A stretch of 64,000 nucleotides of DNA, taken from contig NC_064045.1 in the NCBI RefSeq assembly GCF_932526225.1, positions 62,001 through 126,000 on the forward strand. Reading direction: 5' to 3'. The translations under genes were made by a program, and so were the position numbers. Each line of letters opens with the position of its first letter. The first letter of the stretch is position 1. Shown one piece after another: positions 36,304 through 49,292 of this stretch. This DNA is from Nematostella vectensis. Taxonomy: Eukaryota; Cnidaria; Anthozoa; Actiniaria; Edwardsiidae. The notes beneath the pieces are model-generated. The model worked only from the letters and a program-made list of their open reading frames with translations, made no database searches and was not told where the DNA came from.

Positions 36304-37148
36304 AACTTGAGAGTTTTTTAGGGGTGTAAAGACAAGGACGTTAAGGGGACGTTAAGATAAGTGAGTTTGTCGGTGATTTGACATGTGTACAGGGTAACAA
36401 GAGTTGCTCAAAGGGGTACTAGGTTTCAAGAAATGGTAATAAGGGTCAATGATATCAAAGAACTAGGCCATAAGGGTACAAGTTATGAATGAGTGGGTAC
36501 ACAGGGGTAGAGGGTATCAACGGCTTGGTCTTTGAGGTGCAGGGTTTTAGGGGATGGTTCAAACAAGCACAGCGTTTTAAGAGCTAGGTAATATGGGTAC
36601 ATAATAATAATAATTAATAATAATAATAATTAATAAACATAGCTACCCTATATCCCTGAGTATCAACGCCTAACTAAGCTACACCCCTACGACCTAGCAT
36701 TAACTACCCTATACCCCTGAATACCCACCCCTAACTAAGCTACACCCTTATGACTTGACTGTAACTACCCTATACCTCTTAGTACCCACCCCTAACTAAG
36801 CTACACCCCTACGACCTAGCACTAGCTACCCTATACCCATGAGTACCCACCGCTAACTAAGTTACACCCTATGACTTAGCACTTACTACCCTATACCCCT
36901 GAGTACCAACCCCTAAAAAAGCTACACCCCTATGAACTAGCACTTACTACCCTATACCCCTGCCTACCCATCCCTAACTGACCTACACCCCTATGACACC
37001 TAATCACATAACTACCCTTTACCCATATATGACCAAGCGCTTACCAACTTGCACCCCTGTTACCCTGCCGTTCATATCCTGTACCCCTGTGCACTCACCC
37101 CCTAATGCCATCGTTCTTACCTTAACACCCCTGAAAAAGTCGCTAGTT

Positions 37149-37219
37149 TATCTTACCTGGATTCGAACCCTGGCCCGTTTGCTTGAGAAGCGAAGCCCGT
37201 ACCACTGAGCCATAGCGCC
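37149..37219 (-). ncRNA. tRNA-like element M, class M3 (unit 28)
   Basis: M3 core with GTCGCTAG downstream. Confidence 0.6.
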
Positions 37220-37310
37220 ACTCTCGAGATATCAAGGAAAAACTACTCTCTACCTTATAAGGCTGGGTAAACAAGGCTATAAGGTAGTTACTTCTAGTTT
37301 TCAAGAGAGT

Positions 37311-37381
37311 GGCGCGATAGCTAAGTGGTACGGGCTTCGCTTCTCAAACAAGAGGCCCGTGGTTCGAATCCAGGTAAGATC
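37311..37381 (+). ncRNA. tRNA-like element P, class P-b with A-box change (unit 28)
   Basis: A box reads TAGCTAAGTGG: C13 is A, losing a D-stem pair. Unit 9 has the intact box. Confidence 0.55.
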
Positions 37382-38223
37382 AACTTAAGATTTTTTTATG
37401 GGTGTAAAGACAAGGACGTTAAGGGGACGTTAAGATAAGTGAGTTTGTGGGTGATTTGACCTGTGTACAGGCTAACAAGAGTTAGTCAAAGGGGTACTAG
37501 GTTTCAAGAAATGGTAATAAGGGTCAATGATATCAAAGAACTAGGTCATAAGGGTACAAGTTATGTATGAGTGGGTACACAGGGGTAGAGGGTATCAACG
37601 GCTTGGTCTTGGAGGTGCAGGGTTTTAGGGGATGGTTCAAACAAGCACAGCGTTTTAAGAGCTAGGTAATATGGGTACATAATAATAATTAATAATAATA
37701 ATAATTAATAAACATAGCTACCCTATATCCCTGAGTATCAACGCCTAACTAAGCTACACCCCTACGACCTAGCACTAACTACCCTATACCCCTGAATACC
37801 CACCCCTAACTAAGCTACACCCTTATGACTTGGCTGTAACTACCCTATACCCCTTAGTACCCACCCCTAACTAAGCTACACCCCTACGACCTAGCACTAG
37901 CTACCCTATACCTATGAGTACCCACCGCTAACTAAGTTACACCCTATGACTTAGCACTTACTACCCTATACCCCTGAGTACCAACCCCTAAAAAAGCTAC
38001 ACCCCTATGAACTAGCACTTACTACCCTATACCCCTGCCTACCCATCCCTAACTGACCTACACCCCTATGACACCTAATCACATAACTACCCTTTACCCA
38101 TATATGACCAAGCGCTTACCAACTTGCACCCCTGTTACCCTGCCGTTCATATCCTGTACCCCTGTGCACTCACCCCCTAATGCCATCGTTCTTACCTTAA
38201 CACCCCTGAAAAAGTCTCTAGTT

Positions 38224-38294
38224 TATCTTACCTGGATTCGAACCCTGGCCCGTTTGCTTGAGAAGCGAAGCCCGTACCACTGAGCCATAGCGCC
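38224..38294 (-). ncRNA. tRNA-like element M, class M3 (unit 29)
   Basis: Standard M3 core. Confidence 0.6.
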
Positions 38295-38385
38295 ACTCTC
38301 GAGATATCAAGGAAAAACTACTCTCTACCTTATAAGGCTGGGTAAACAAGGCTATAAGGTAGTTACTTCTAGTTTTCAAGAGAGT

Positions 38386-38456
38386 GGCGCGATAGCTCAG
38401 TGGTACGGGCTTCGCTTCTCAAACAAGAGGCCCGTGGTTCGAATCCAGGTAAGATC
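38386..38456 (+). ncRNA. tRNA-like element P, class P-b (unit 29)
   Basis: Standard P-b core. Confidence 0.6.
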
Positions 38457-39616
38457 AACTTAAGATTTTTTTAGGGGTGTAAAGACAAGGACGTTAAGGG
38501 GACGTTAAGATAAGTGAGTTTGTGGGTGATTTGACCTGTGTACAGGCTAACAAGAGTTAGTCAAAGGGGTACTAGGTTTTAAGAAATGGTAATAAGGGTC
38601 AATAATATCAAGAACTAGGTCATAAGGGTGCAAGTTATGAATAAGTGGGTACACAGGGGTAGAGGGTATCAATGGCTTGGTCTTGGAGGTGCAGGGTTTT
38701 AGGGGATGGTTCAAACAGGCATAGGGTTTCAAGAGCTAGGTAATATGGGTACATTATAATAATTAAAAAGTAATGATTAATAATAATAATTAATAATAAT
38801 AGTTAATAATAATTAATAATAATAGCTACCCTATATCCCTGAGTATCCACGCCTAACTAAGCTACACCCCTACGACCTTGCACTAACTACGCTATACTCC
38901 TGAATACCTACCCCTAACTGAGCCTCACCCCTATGGCCTAGCAATATCTACATTTTACCCCCTGAGTACCCAACACTTGCTAAGCTACACCCCTGTGACG
39001 TAGCACTAACTACCCTATACCCCTCAAAACCATACCCTAACTAAACTACACCCCTATAAACCTGTGTACCCACTCCTAACTAAACTACACCCCTATGTCC
39101 TAGAACAAACTAGCCTATACCCCTGAGTACCCACACCTAGCTAAGCTACACCCCTACGACCAAGCACTAACTGGCCTATACCCCTGAATAGCCACCCCTA
39201 ACTACGCTACACCCTTTATGACTTGGCTGTAACTACCCTATTCCCCTGAGTACCCACCCCTAACTAAGCTACACCCCTACGACCTAGCACTAGCTACCCT
39301 ATACCCATGAGTACCCACCGCTAACTAAGTTACACCCTATGACTTAGCACTTACTACCCTATACCCCTGAGTACCAACCCCTAAAAAAGCTACACCCCTA
39401 TGAACTAGCACTTACTACCCTATACCCCTGCCTACCCATCCCTAACTGACCTACACCCCTATGACACCTAATCACATAACTACCCTTTACCCATATATGA
39501 CCAAGCGCTTACCAACTTGCACCCCTGTTACCCTGCCGTTCATATCCTGTACCCCTGTGCACTCACCCCCTAATGCCATCGTTCTTACCTTAACACCCCT
39601 GAAAAAGTCTCTAGTT

Positions 39617-39687
39617 TATCTTACCTGGATTCGAACCCTGGCCCGTTTGCTTGAGAAGCGAAGCCCGTACCACTGAGCCATAGCGCC
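39617..39687 (-). ncRNA. tRNA-like element M, class M3 (unit 30)
   Basis: Standard M3 core. Confidence 0.6.
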
Positions 39688-39778
39688 ACTCTCGAGATAT
39701 CAAGGAAAAACTACTCTCTACCTTATAAGGCTGGGTAAACAAGGCTATAAGGTAGTTACTTCTAGTTTTCAAGAGAGT

Positions 39779-39849
39779 GGCGCGATATCTCAGTGGTACG
39801 GGCTTCGCTTCTCAAGCAAGAGGACCGGGGTTCGAATCCAGGTAAGATC
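39779..39849 (+). ncRNA. tRNA-like element P, class P-a with A-box change (unit 30)
   Basis: A box TATCTCAGTGG, as in unit 11. Confidence 0.55.
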
Positions 39850-41008
39850 AACTTGAGATTTTTTTAGTGTTGTAAAGACAATAACCTAAGGGGACGTTAA
39901 GATAAGTGAGTTTGTGGGTGATTTGACATGTGTACAGGCTAACAAGAGTTGGTCAAAGGGGTACTAGGTCTCAAGAAATGGTAATAAGGGTCAATGATAT
40001 CAAGAACAAGGTCATAGGGGTTCAAGTTATATATGAGTGGGTACCCAGGGGTAGAGGGTATCAATGTCTTGGTCTTGGAGGTGCATGGTTTTAGGGGATG
40101 GTTTAACCAGTCACAGGGTTTCAAGAGCTAGGTAATATGGGTACATTATAATAATTAAAAAGTAATGATTAATAATAATAATTAATAATAATAGTTAATA
40201 ATAATTAATAATAATAGCTACCCTATATCCCTGAGTATCCACGCCTAACTAAGCTACACCCCTACGACCTTGCACTAACTACGCTATACTCCTGAATACC
40301 TACCCCTAACTGAGCCTCACCCCTATGACCTAGCAATATCTACACTTTACCCCTGAGTACCCAACACTTGCTAAGCTACACCCCTGTGACGTAGCACTAA
40401 CTACCCTATACTCCTTAAAACCATACCCTAACTAAACTACACCCCTATAACCCTGTGTACCCACTCCTAACTAAACTACACCCCTATGTCCTAGCACAAA
40501 CTAGCCTATACCCCTGAGTACCCACACCTAGCTAAGCTACACCCCTACGACCAAGCACTAACTGGCCTATACCCCTGAATACCCAACCCTAACTAAACTA
40601 CACCTCTACTACCTAGCACTAACTACCCTATACCCCTAAATACCCACCCCTAACTAAGCTACACCCTTTATGACTTGGCTGTAACTACCCTATACCACTG
40701 AGTACCCACCACTAACTAATCTAAACATCTACGACCTTGCACTAACTACCCTACACCAATGAGTACCAACCCCTAACTAAGCTACACCCCTATGACCTAA
40801 CACTTACTAGTCTATATCCCTGCCTACCCATCCCTAACTGACCTACACCCCTATGACACCTAATCACATAACTACCCTTTACCCATGTATGACCAAGCGC
40901 TTACCAACTTGCACACCTGTGACCCTGCCGTTTATATGCTTTTTCCCTGTGCACTCACCCCCTAATGCCATCGTTCTTACCTTAACACCCCTGAAAAAGT
41001 CTCTAGTT

Positions 41009-41079
41009 TATCTTACCTGGATTCGAACCCTGGCCCGTTTGCTTGAGAAGCGAAGCCCGTACCACTGAGCCATAGCGCC
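41009..41079 (-). ncRNA. tRNA-like element M, class M3 (unit 31)
   Basis: Standard M3 core. Spacer has ACTCCCTACC. Confidence 0.6.
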
Positions 41080-41170
41080 ACTCTCGAGATATCAAGGAAA
41101 AACTACTCCCTACCTTATAAGGCTGGGTAAACAAGGCTATAAGGTAGTTACTTCTAGTTTTCAAGAGAGT

Positions 41171-41241
41171 GGCGCGATAGCTCAGTGGTACGGGCTTCGC
41201 TTCTCAAACAAGAGGCCCGTGGTTCGAATCCAGGTAAGATC
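41171..41241 (+). ncRNA. tRNA-like element P, class P-b (unit 31)
   Basis: Standard P-b core. Confidence 0.6.
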
Positions 41242-42354
41242 AACTTAAGATTTTTTTAGGGGTGTAAAGACAAGGACGTTAAGGGGACGTTAAGATAAGT
41301 GAGTTTGTGGGTGATTTGACCTGTGTACAGGCTAACAAGAGTTAGTCAAAGGGGTACTAGGTTTTAAGAAATGGTAATAAGGGTCAATAATATCAAGAAC
41401 TAGGTCATAAGGGTGCAAGTTATGAATGAGTGGGTACACAGGGGTAGAGGGTATCAATGGCTTGGTCTTGGAGGTGCAGGGTTTTAGGGGATGGTTCAAA
41501 CAGGCATAGGGTTTCAAGAGCTAGGTAATATGGGTACATTAAAATAATAATTCATAATAATAGCTACCCTACATCCCTGAGTATCGACGCCTAACTAAGC
41601 TACACCCCTACGACCTTGCACTAACTACGCTATACTCCTGAATACCTACCCCTAACTGAGCCTCACCCCTATGGCCTAGCAATATCTACATTTTACCCCC
41701 TGAGTACCCAACACTTGCTAAGCTACACCCCTGTGACGTAGCACTAACTACCCTATACCCCTCAAAACCATACCCTAACTAAACTACACCCCTATAACCC
41801 TGTGTACCCACTCCTAACTAAACTACACCCCTATGTCCTAGCACAAACTAGCCTATACCCCTGAGTACCCACACCTAGCTAAGCTACACCCCTACGACCT
41901 AGCACTAACTGGCCTATACCCCTGAATAGCCACCCCTAACTACGCTACACCCTTTATGACTTGGCTGTAACTACCCTATTCCCCTGAGTACCCACCCCTA
42001 ACTAAGCTACACCCCTACGACCTAGCACTAGCTACCCTATACCCATGAGTACCCACCGCTAACTAAGTTACACCCTATGACTTAGCACTTACTACCCTAT
42101 ACCCCTGAGTACCAACCCCTAAAAAAGCTACACCCCTATGAACTAGCACTTACTACCCTATACCCCTGCCTACCCATCCCTAACTGACCTACACCCCTAT
42201 GACACCTAATCACATAACTACCCTTTACCCATATATGACCAAGCGCTTACCAACTTGCACCCCTGTTACCCTGCCGTTCATATCCTGTACCCCTGTGCAC
42301 TCACCCCCTAATGCCATCGTTCTTACCTTAACACCCCTGAAAAAGTCTCTAGTT

Positions 42355-42425
42355 TATCTTACCTGGATTCGAACCCTGGCCCGTTTGCTTGAGAAGCGAA
42401 GCCCGTACCACTGAGCCATAGCGCC
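42355..42425 (-). ncRNA. tRNA-like element M, class M3 (unit 32)
   Basis: Standard M3 core. Confidence 0.6.
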
Positions 42426-42516
42426 ACTCTCGAGATATCAAGGAAAAACTACTCTCTACCTTATAAGGCTGGGTAAACAAGGCTATAAGGTAGTTACTTC
42501 TAGTTTTCAAGAGAGT

Positions 42517-42587
42517 GGCGCGATATCTCAGTGGTACGGGCTTCGCTTCTCAAGCAAGAGGACCGGGGTTCGAATCCAGGTAAGATC
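42517..42587 (+). ncRNA. tRNA-like element P, class P-a with A-box change (unit 32)
   Basis: A box TATCTCAGTGG. Confidence 0.55.
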
Positions 42588-43747
42588 AACTTGAGATTTT
42601 TTTAGTGTTGTAAAGACAATAACTTAAGGGGACGTTAAGATAAGTGAGTTTGTGGGTGATTTGACATGTGTACAGGCTAACAAGAGTTGGTCAAAGGGGT
42701 ACTAGGTCTCAAGAAATGGTAATAAGGGTCAATGATATCAAGAACAAGGTCATAGGGGTTCAAGTTATATATGAATGGGTACCCAGGGGTAGAGGGTATC
42801 AATGTCTTGGTCTTGGAGGTGCATGGTTTTAGGGGATGGTTTAACCAGTCACAGGGTTTCAAGAGCTAGGTAATATGGGTACATTATAATAATTAAAAAG
42901 TAATGATTAATAATAATAATTAATAATAATAGTTAATAATAATTAATAATAATAGCTACCCTATATCCCTGAGTATCCACGCCTAACTAAGCTACACCCC
43001 TACGACCTTGCACTAACTACGCTATACTCCTGAATACCTACCCCTAACTGAGCCTCACCCCTATGACCTAGCAATATCTACACTTTACCCCTGAGTACCC
43101 AACACTTGCTAAGCTACACCCCTGTGACGTAGCACTAACTACCCTATACTCCTTAAAACCATACCCTAACTAAACTACACCCCTATAACCCTGTGTACCC
43201 ACTCCTAACTAAACTACACCCAAATTGTCCTAGCACAAACTAGCCTATACCCCTGAGTACCCACACCTAGCTAAGCTACACCCCTACGACCAAGCACTAA
43301 CTGGCCTATACCCCTGAATACCCAACCCTAACTAAACTACACCTCTACTACCTAGCACTAACTACCCTATACCCCTAAATACCCACCCCTAACTAAGCTA
43401 CACCCTTTATGACTTGGCTGTAACTACCCTATACCACTGAGTACCCACCCCTAACTAATCTAAACCCCTACGACCTAGCACTAACTACCTTACACCAATG
43501 AGTACCAACCCCTAACTAAGCTACACCCCTATGACCTAACACTTACTAGTCTATATCCCTGCCTACCCATCCCTAACTGACCTACACCCCTATGACACCT
43601 AATCACATAACTACCCTTTACCCATGTATGACCAAGCGCTTACCAACTTGCACACCTGTGACCCTGCCGTTTATATGCTTTTTCCCTGTGCACTCACCCC
43701 CTAATGCCATCGTTCTTACCTTAACACCCCTGAAAAAGTCTCTAGTT

Positions 43748-43818
43748 TATCTTACCTGGATTCGAACCCTGGCCCGTTTGCTTGAGAAGCGAAGCCCGTA
43801 CCACTGAGCCATAGCGCC
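43748..43818 (-). ncRNA. tRNA-like element M, class M3 (unit 33)
   Basis: Standard M3 core. Confidence 0.6.
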
Positions 43819-43909
43819 ACTCTCGAGATATCAAGGAAAAACTACTCTCTACCTTATAAGGCTGGGTAAACAAGGCTATAAGGTAGTTACTTCTAGTTTT
43901 CAAGAGAGT

Positions 43910-43980
43910 GGCGCGATAGCTCAGTGGTACGGGCTTCGCTTCTCAAACAAGAGGCCCGTGGTTCGAATCCAGGTAAGATC
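43910..43980 (+). ncRNA. tRNA-like element P, class P-b (unit 33)
   Basis: Standard P-b core. Confidence 0.6.
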
Positions 43981-45093
43981 AACTTAAGATTTTTTTAGGG
44001 GTGTAAAGACAAGGACGTTAAGGGGACGTTAAGATAAGTGAGTTTGTGGGTGATTTGACCTGTGTACAGGCTAACAAGAGTTAGTCAAAGGGGTACTAGG
44101 TTTTAAGAAATGGTAATAAGGGTCAATAATATCAAGAACTAGGTCATAAGGGTGCAAGTTATGAATGAGTGGGTACACAGGGGTAGAGGGTATCAATGGC
44201 TTGGTCTTGGAGGTGCAGGGTTTTAGGGGATGGTTCAAACAGGCATAGGGTTTCAAGAGCTAGGTAATATGGGTACATTATAATAATAATTCATAATAAT
44301 AGCTACCCTACATCCCTGAGTATCCACGCCTAACTAAGCTACACCCCTACGACCTTGCACTAACTACGCTATACTCCTGAATACCTACCCCTAACTGAGC
44401 CTCACCCCTATGGCCTAGCAATATCTACATTTTACCCCCTGAGTACCCAACACTTGCTAAGCTACACCCCTGTGACGTAGCACTAACTACCCTATACCCC
44501 TCAAAACCATACCCTAACTAAACTACACCCCTATAACCCTGTGTACCCACTCCTAACTAAACTACACCCCTATGTCCTAGCACAAACTAGCCTATACCCC
44601 TGAGTACCCACACCTAGCTAAGCTACACCCCTACGACCTAGCACTAACTGGCCTATACCCCTGAATAGCCACCCCTAACTACGCTACACCCTTTATGACT
44701 TGGCTGTAACTACCCTATTCCCCTGAGTACCCACCCCTAACTAAGCTACACCCCTACGACCTAGCACTAGCTACCCTATACCCATGAGTACCCACCGCTA
44801 ACTAAGTTACACCCTATGACTTAGCACTTACTACCCTATACCCCTGAGTACCAACCCCTAAAAAAGCTACACCCCTATGAACTAGCACTTACTACCCTAT
44901 ACCCCTGCCTACCCATCCCTAACTGACCTACACCCCTATGACACCTAATCACATAACTACCCTTTACCCATATATGACCAAGCGCTTACCAACTTGCACC
45001 CCTGTTACCCTGCCGTTCATATCCTGTACCCCTGTGCACTCACCCCCTAATGCCATCGTTCTTACCTTAACACCCCTGAAAAAGTCTCTAGTT

Positions 45094-45164
45094 TATCTTA
45101 CCTGGATTCGAACCCTGGCCCGTTTGCTTGAGAAGCGAAGCCCGTACCACTGAGCCATAGCGCC
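45094..45164 (-). ncRNA. tRNA-like element M, class M3 (unit 34)
   Basis: Standard M3 core. Confidence 0.6.
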
Positions 45165-45255
45165 ACTCTCGAGATATCAAGGAAAAACTACTCTCTACCT
45201 TATAAGGCTGGGTAAACAAGGCTATAAGGTAGTTACTTCTAGTTTTCAAGAGAGT

Positions 45256-45326
45256 GGCGCGATAGCTCAGTGGTACGGGCTTCGCTTCTCAAACAAGAGG
45301 CCCGTGGTTCGAATCCAGGTAAGATC
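45256..45326 (+). ncRNA. tRNA-like element P, class P-b (unit 34)
   Basis: Standard P-b core. Confidence 0.6.
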
Positions 45327-46439
45327 AACTTAAGATTTTTTTAGGGGTGTAAAGACAAGGACGTTAAGGGGACGTTAAGATAAGTGAGTTTGTGGGTGAT
45401 TTGACCTGTGTACAGGCTAACAAGAGTTAGTCAAAGGGGTACTAGGTTTTAAGAAATGGTAATAAGGGTCAATAATATCAAGAACTAGGTCATAAGGGTG
45501 CAAGTTATGAATGAGTGGGTACACAGGGGTAGAGGGTATCAATGGCTTGGTCTTGGAGGTGCAGGGTTTTAGGGGATGGTTCAAACAGTCATAGGGTTTC
45601 AAGAGCTAGGTAATATGGGTACATTATAATAATAATTCATAATAATAGCTACCCTACATCCCTGAGTATCCACGCCTAACTAAGCTACACCCCTACGACC
45701 TTGCACTAACTACGCTATACTCCTGAATACCTACCCCTAACTGAGCCTCACCCCTATGGCCTAGCAATATCTACATTTTACCCCCTGAGTACCCAACACT
45801 TGCTAAGCTACACCCCTGTGACGTAGCACTAACTACCCTATACCCCTCAAAACCATACCCTAACTAAACTACACCCCTATAACCCTGTGTACCCACTCCT
45901 AACTAAACTACACCCCTATGTCCTAGCACAAACTAGCCTATACCCCTGAGTACCCACACCTAGCTAAGCTACACCCCTACGACCTAGCACCAACTGGCCT
46001 ATACCCCTGAATAGCCACCCCTAACTACGCTACACCCTTTATGACTTGGCTGTAACTACCCTATACCACTGAGTACCCACCCCTAACTAAGCTACACCCC
46101 TACGACCTAGCACTAGCTACCCTATACCCATGAGTACCCACCGCTAACTAAGTTACACCCTATGACTTAGCACTTACTACCCTATACCCCTGAGTACCAA
46201 CCCCTAAAAAAGCTACACCCCTATGAACTAGCACTTACTACCCTATACCCCTGCCTACCCATCCCTAACTGACCTACACCCCTATGACACCTAATCACAT
46301 AACTACCCTTTACCCATATATGACCAAGCGCTTACCAACTTGCACCCCTGTTACCCTGCCGTTCATATCCTGTACCCCTGTGCACTCACCCCCTAATGCC
46401 ATCGTTCTTACCTTAACACCCCTGAAAAAGTCTCTAGTT

Positions 46440-46510
46440 TATCTTACCTGGATTCGAACCCTGGCCCGTTTGCTTGAGAAGCGAAGCCCGTACCACTGAG
46501 CCATAGCGCC
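46440..46510 (-). ncRNA. tRNA-like element M, class M3 (unit 35)
   Basis: Standard M3 core. Confidence 0.6.
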
Positions 46511-46601
46511 ACTCTCGAGATATCAAGGAAAAACTACTCTCTACCTTATAAGGCTGGGTAAACAAGGCTATAAGGTAGTTACTTCTAGTTTTCAAGAGAG
46601 T

Positions 46602-46672
46602 GGCGCGATACCTCAGTGGTACGGGCTTCGCTTCTCAAGCAAGAGGACCGGGGTTCGAATCCAGGTAAGATC
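46602..46672 (+). ncRNA. tRNA-like element P, class P-a with A-box change (unit 35)
   Basis: A box TACCTCAGTGG: G10 is C. Shared with units 37, 40 and 44. Confidence 0.55.
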
Positions 46673-47784
46673 AACTTGAGATTTTTTTAGTGTTGTAAAG
46701 ACAATAACTTAAGGGGACGTTAAGATAAGTGAGTTTGTGGGTGATTTGACATGTGTACAGGCTAACAAGAGTTGGTCAAAGGGGTACTAGGTCTCAAGAA
46801 ATGGTAATAAGGGTCAATGATATCAAGAACAAGGTCATAGGGGTTCAAGTTATGAATGAGTGGGTACACAGGGGTAGAGGGTATCAATGGCTTGGTCTTG
46901 GAGGTGCAGGGTTTTAGGGGATGGTTCAAACAGGCATAGGGTTTCAAGAGCTAGGTAATATGGGTACATTATAATAATAATTCATAATAATAGCTACCCT
47001 ACATCCCTGAGTATCCACGCCTAACTAAGCTACACCCCTACGACCTTGCACTAACTACGCTATACTCCTGAATACCTACACCTAACTGAGCCTCACCCCT
47101 ATGGCCTAGCAATATCTACATTTTACCCCCTGAGTACCCAACACTTGCTAAGCTACACCCCTGTGACGTAGCACTAACTACCCTATACCCCTCAAAACCA
47201 TACCCTAACTAAACTACACCCCTATAACCCTGTGTACCCACTCCTAACTAAACTACACCCCTATGTCCTAGCACAAACTAGCCTATACCCCTGAGTACCC
47301 ACACCTAGCTAAGCTACACCCCTACGACCTAGCACTAACTGGCCTATACCCCTTAATAGCCACCCCTAACTACGCTACACCCTTTATGACTTGGCTGTAA
47401 CTACCCTATTCCCCTGAGTACCCACCCCTAACTAAGCTACACCCCTACGACCTAGCACTAGCTACCCTATACCCATGAGTACCCACCGCTAACTAAGTTA
47501 CACCCTATGACTTAGCACTTACTACCCTATACCCCTGAGTACCAACCCCTAAAAAAGCTACACCCCTATGAACTAGCACTTACTACCCTATACCCCTGCC
47601 AACCCATCCCTAACTGACCTACACCCCTATGACACCTAATCACATAACTACCCTTTACCCATATATGACCAAGCGCTTACCAACTTGCACCCCTGTTACC
47701 CTGCCGTTAATATCCTGTACCCCTGTGCACTCACCCCCTAATGCCATCGTTCTTACCTTAACACCCCTGAAAAAATCTCTAGTT

Positions 47785-47855
47785 TATCTTACCTGGATTC
47801 GAACCCTGGCCCGTTTGCTTGAGAAGCGAAGCCCGTACCACTGAGCCATAGCGCC
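47785..47855 (-). ncRNA. tRNA-like element M, class M3 (unit 36)
   Basis: M3 core. The downstream terminator is T6 instead of T5, as in units 38 and 45. Confidence 0.6.
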
Positions 47856-47946
47856 ACTCTCGAGATATCAAGGAAAAACTACTCTCTACCTTATAAGGCT
47901 GGGTAAACAAGGCTATAAGGTAGTTACTTCTAGTTTTCAAGAGAGT

Positions 47947-48017
47947 GGCGCGATAGCTCAGTGGTACGGGCTTCGCTTCTCAAACAAGAGGCCCGTGGTT
48001 CGAATCCAGGTAAGATC
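47947..48017 (+). ncRNA. tRNA-like element P, class P-b (unit 36)
   Basis: Standard P-b core. Confidence 0.6.
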
Positions 48018-49130
48018 AACTTAAGATTTTTTTAGGGGTGTAAAGACAAGGACGTTAAGGGGACGTTAAGATAAGTGAGTTTGTGGGTGATTTGACCTGT
48101 GTACAGGCTAACAAGAGTTAGTCAAAGGGGTACTAGGTTTTAAGAAATGGTAATAAGGGTCAATAATATCAAGAACTAGGTCATAAGGGTGCAAGTTATG
48201 AATGAGTGGGTACACAGGGGTAGAGGGTATCAATGGCTTGGTCTTGGAGGTGCAGGGTTTTAGGGGATGGTTCAAACAGTCATAGGGTTTCAAGAGCTAG
48301 GTAATATGGGTACATTATAATAATAATTCATAATAATAGCTACCCTACATCCCTGAGTATCCACGCCTAACTAAGCTACACCCCTACGACCTTGCACTAA
48401 CTACGCTATACTCCTGAATACCTACCCCTAACTGAGCCTCACCCCTATGGCCTAGCAATATCTACATTTTACCCCCTGAGTACCCAACACTTGCTAAGCT
48501 ACACCCCTGTGACGTAGCACTAACTACCCTATACCCCTCAAAACCATACCCTAACTAAACTACACCCCTATAACCCTGTGTACCCACTCCTAACTAAACT
48601 ACACCCCTATGTCCTAGCACAAACTAGCCTATACCCCTGAGTACCCACACCTAGCTAAGCTACACCCCTACGACCTAGCACCAACTGGCCTATACCCCTG
48701 AATAGCCACCCCTAACTACGCTACACCCTTTATGACTTGGCTGTAACTACCCTATACCACTGAGTACCCACCCCTAACTAAGCTACACCCCTACGACCTA
48801 GCACTAGCTACCCTATACCCATGAGTACCCACCGCTAACTAAGTTACACCCTATGACTTAGCACTTACTACCCTATACCCCTGAGTACCAACCCCTAAAA
48901 AAGCTACACCCCTATGAACTAGCACTTACTACCCTATACCCCTGCCTACCCATCCCTAACTGACCTACACCCCTATGACACCTAATCACATAACTACCCT
49001 TTACCCATATATGACCAAGCGCTTACCAACTTGCACCCCTGTTACCCTGCCGTTCATATCCTGTACCCCTGTGCACTCACCCCCTAATGCCATCGTTCTT
49101 ACCTTAACACCCCTGAAAAAGTCTCTAGTT

Positions 49131-49201
49131 TATCTTACCTGGATTCGAACCCTGGCCCGTTTGCTTGAGAAGCGAAGCCCGTACCACTGAGCCATAGCGC
49201 C
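49131..49201 (-). ncRNA. tRNA-like element M, class M3 (unit 37)
   Basis: Standard M3 core. Confidence 0.6.
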
Positions 49202-49292
49202 ACTCTCGAGATATCAAGGAAAAACTACTCTCTACCTTATAAGGCTGGGTAAACAAGGCTATAAGGTAGTTACTTCTAGTTTTCAAGAGAGT

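Larger units (their letters stand above)
35555..36641. repeat. Satellite monomer 27
   Basis: 1,087 bp; AT tract 36601-36641 (41 bp). Duplicate of monomer 8. Confidence 0.9.
36642..37716. repeat. Satellite monomer 28
   Basis: 1,075 bp; AT tract 37679-37716 (38 bp). Duplicate of monomer 9. Confidence 0.9.
37717..38824. repeat. Satellite monomer 29
   Basis: 1,108 bp; AT tract 38753-38824 (72 bp). Duplicate of monomer 10. Confidence 0.9.
24323..39854. repeat. Segmental duplication A, copy 2 (one extra monomer)
   Basis: Counterpart of 1-13,963, with an additional monomer among monomers 22-24. Differences seen include an A-box change at 37,322, a C-to-T change in the plus-strand element at 35,149-35,219, and CATATC versus CATATT near 36,000. 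The extra unit fits unequal exchange or replication slippage by exactly one monomer. Confidence 0.9.
38825..40216. repeat. Satellite monomer 30
   Basis: 1,392 bp; AT tract 40145-40216 (72 bp). Equals monomer 11 up to 39,854, then has an AGTGTTG-type right arm. Confidence 0.9.
40217..41562. repeat. Satellite monomer 31
   Basis: 1,346 bp; AT tract 41538-41562 (25 bp). The sequence before M has TTTATATGCTTTTTCC, as in monomers 33 and 42. Confidence 0.9.
41563..42954. repeat. Satellite monomer 32
   Basis: 1,392 bp; AT tract 42883-42954 (72 bp). Equals monomer 41 from about 41,650. Confidence 0.9.
42955..44301. repeat. Satellite monomer 33
   Basis: 1,347 bp; AT tract 44277-44301 (25 bp). Equals monomer 42, sharing CACCCAAATTGTCC. 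Confidence 0.9.
44302..45647. repeat. Satellite monomer 34
   Basis: 1,346 bp; AT tract 45623-45647 (25 bp). Equals monomer 43. Confidence 0.9.
45648..46992. repeat. Satellite monomer 35
   Basis: 1,345 bp; AT tract 46968-46992 (25 bp). Same type as monomers 37, 40 and 44 (GCACCAACTGG). Confidence 0.9.
41650..47967. repeat. Segmental duplication B, copy 1 (offset 12,204 bp)
   Basis: Repeated at about 53,854-60,171. Diagnostic shared variants: CACCCAAATTGTCC in monomer 33 (near 43,219) and monomer 42 (near 55,423), GATATCTC in the plus-strand elements at 42,517 and 54,721, and GTTAATATCC at 47,706 and 59,910. The left boundary is approximate because few informative sites exist there. Confidence 0.85.
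45277..47967. repeat. Two-monomer tandem duplication, copy 1 (2,691 bp)
   Basis: Monomers 35-36 are repeated directly as monomers 37-38. Shared rare variants: TACACC near 47,087 and 49,778, CCAACCCATC near 47,599 and 50,290, GTTAATATCC, and a six-base A run at the minus-strand terminator. The left edge is approximate. Confidence 0.8.
46993..48338. repeat. Satellite monomer 36
   Basis: 1,346 bp; AT tract 48314-48338 (25 bp). Left part equals monomers 38 and 45. Confidence 0.9.
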
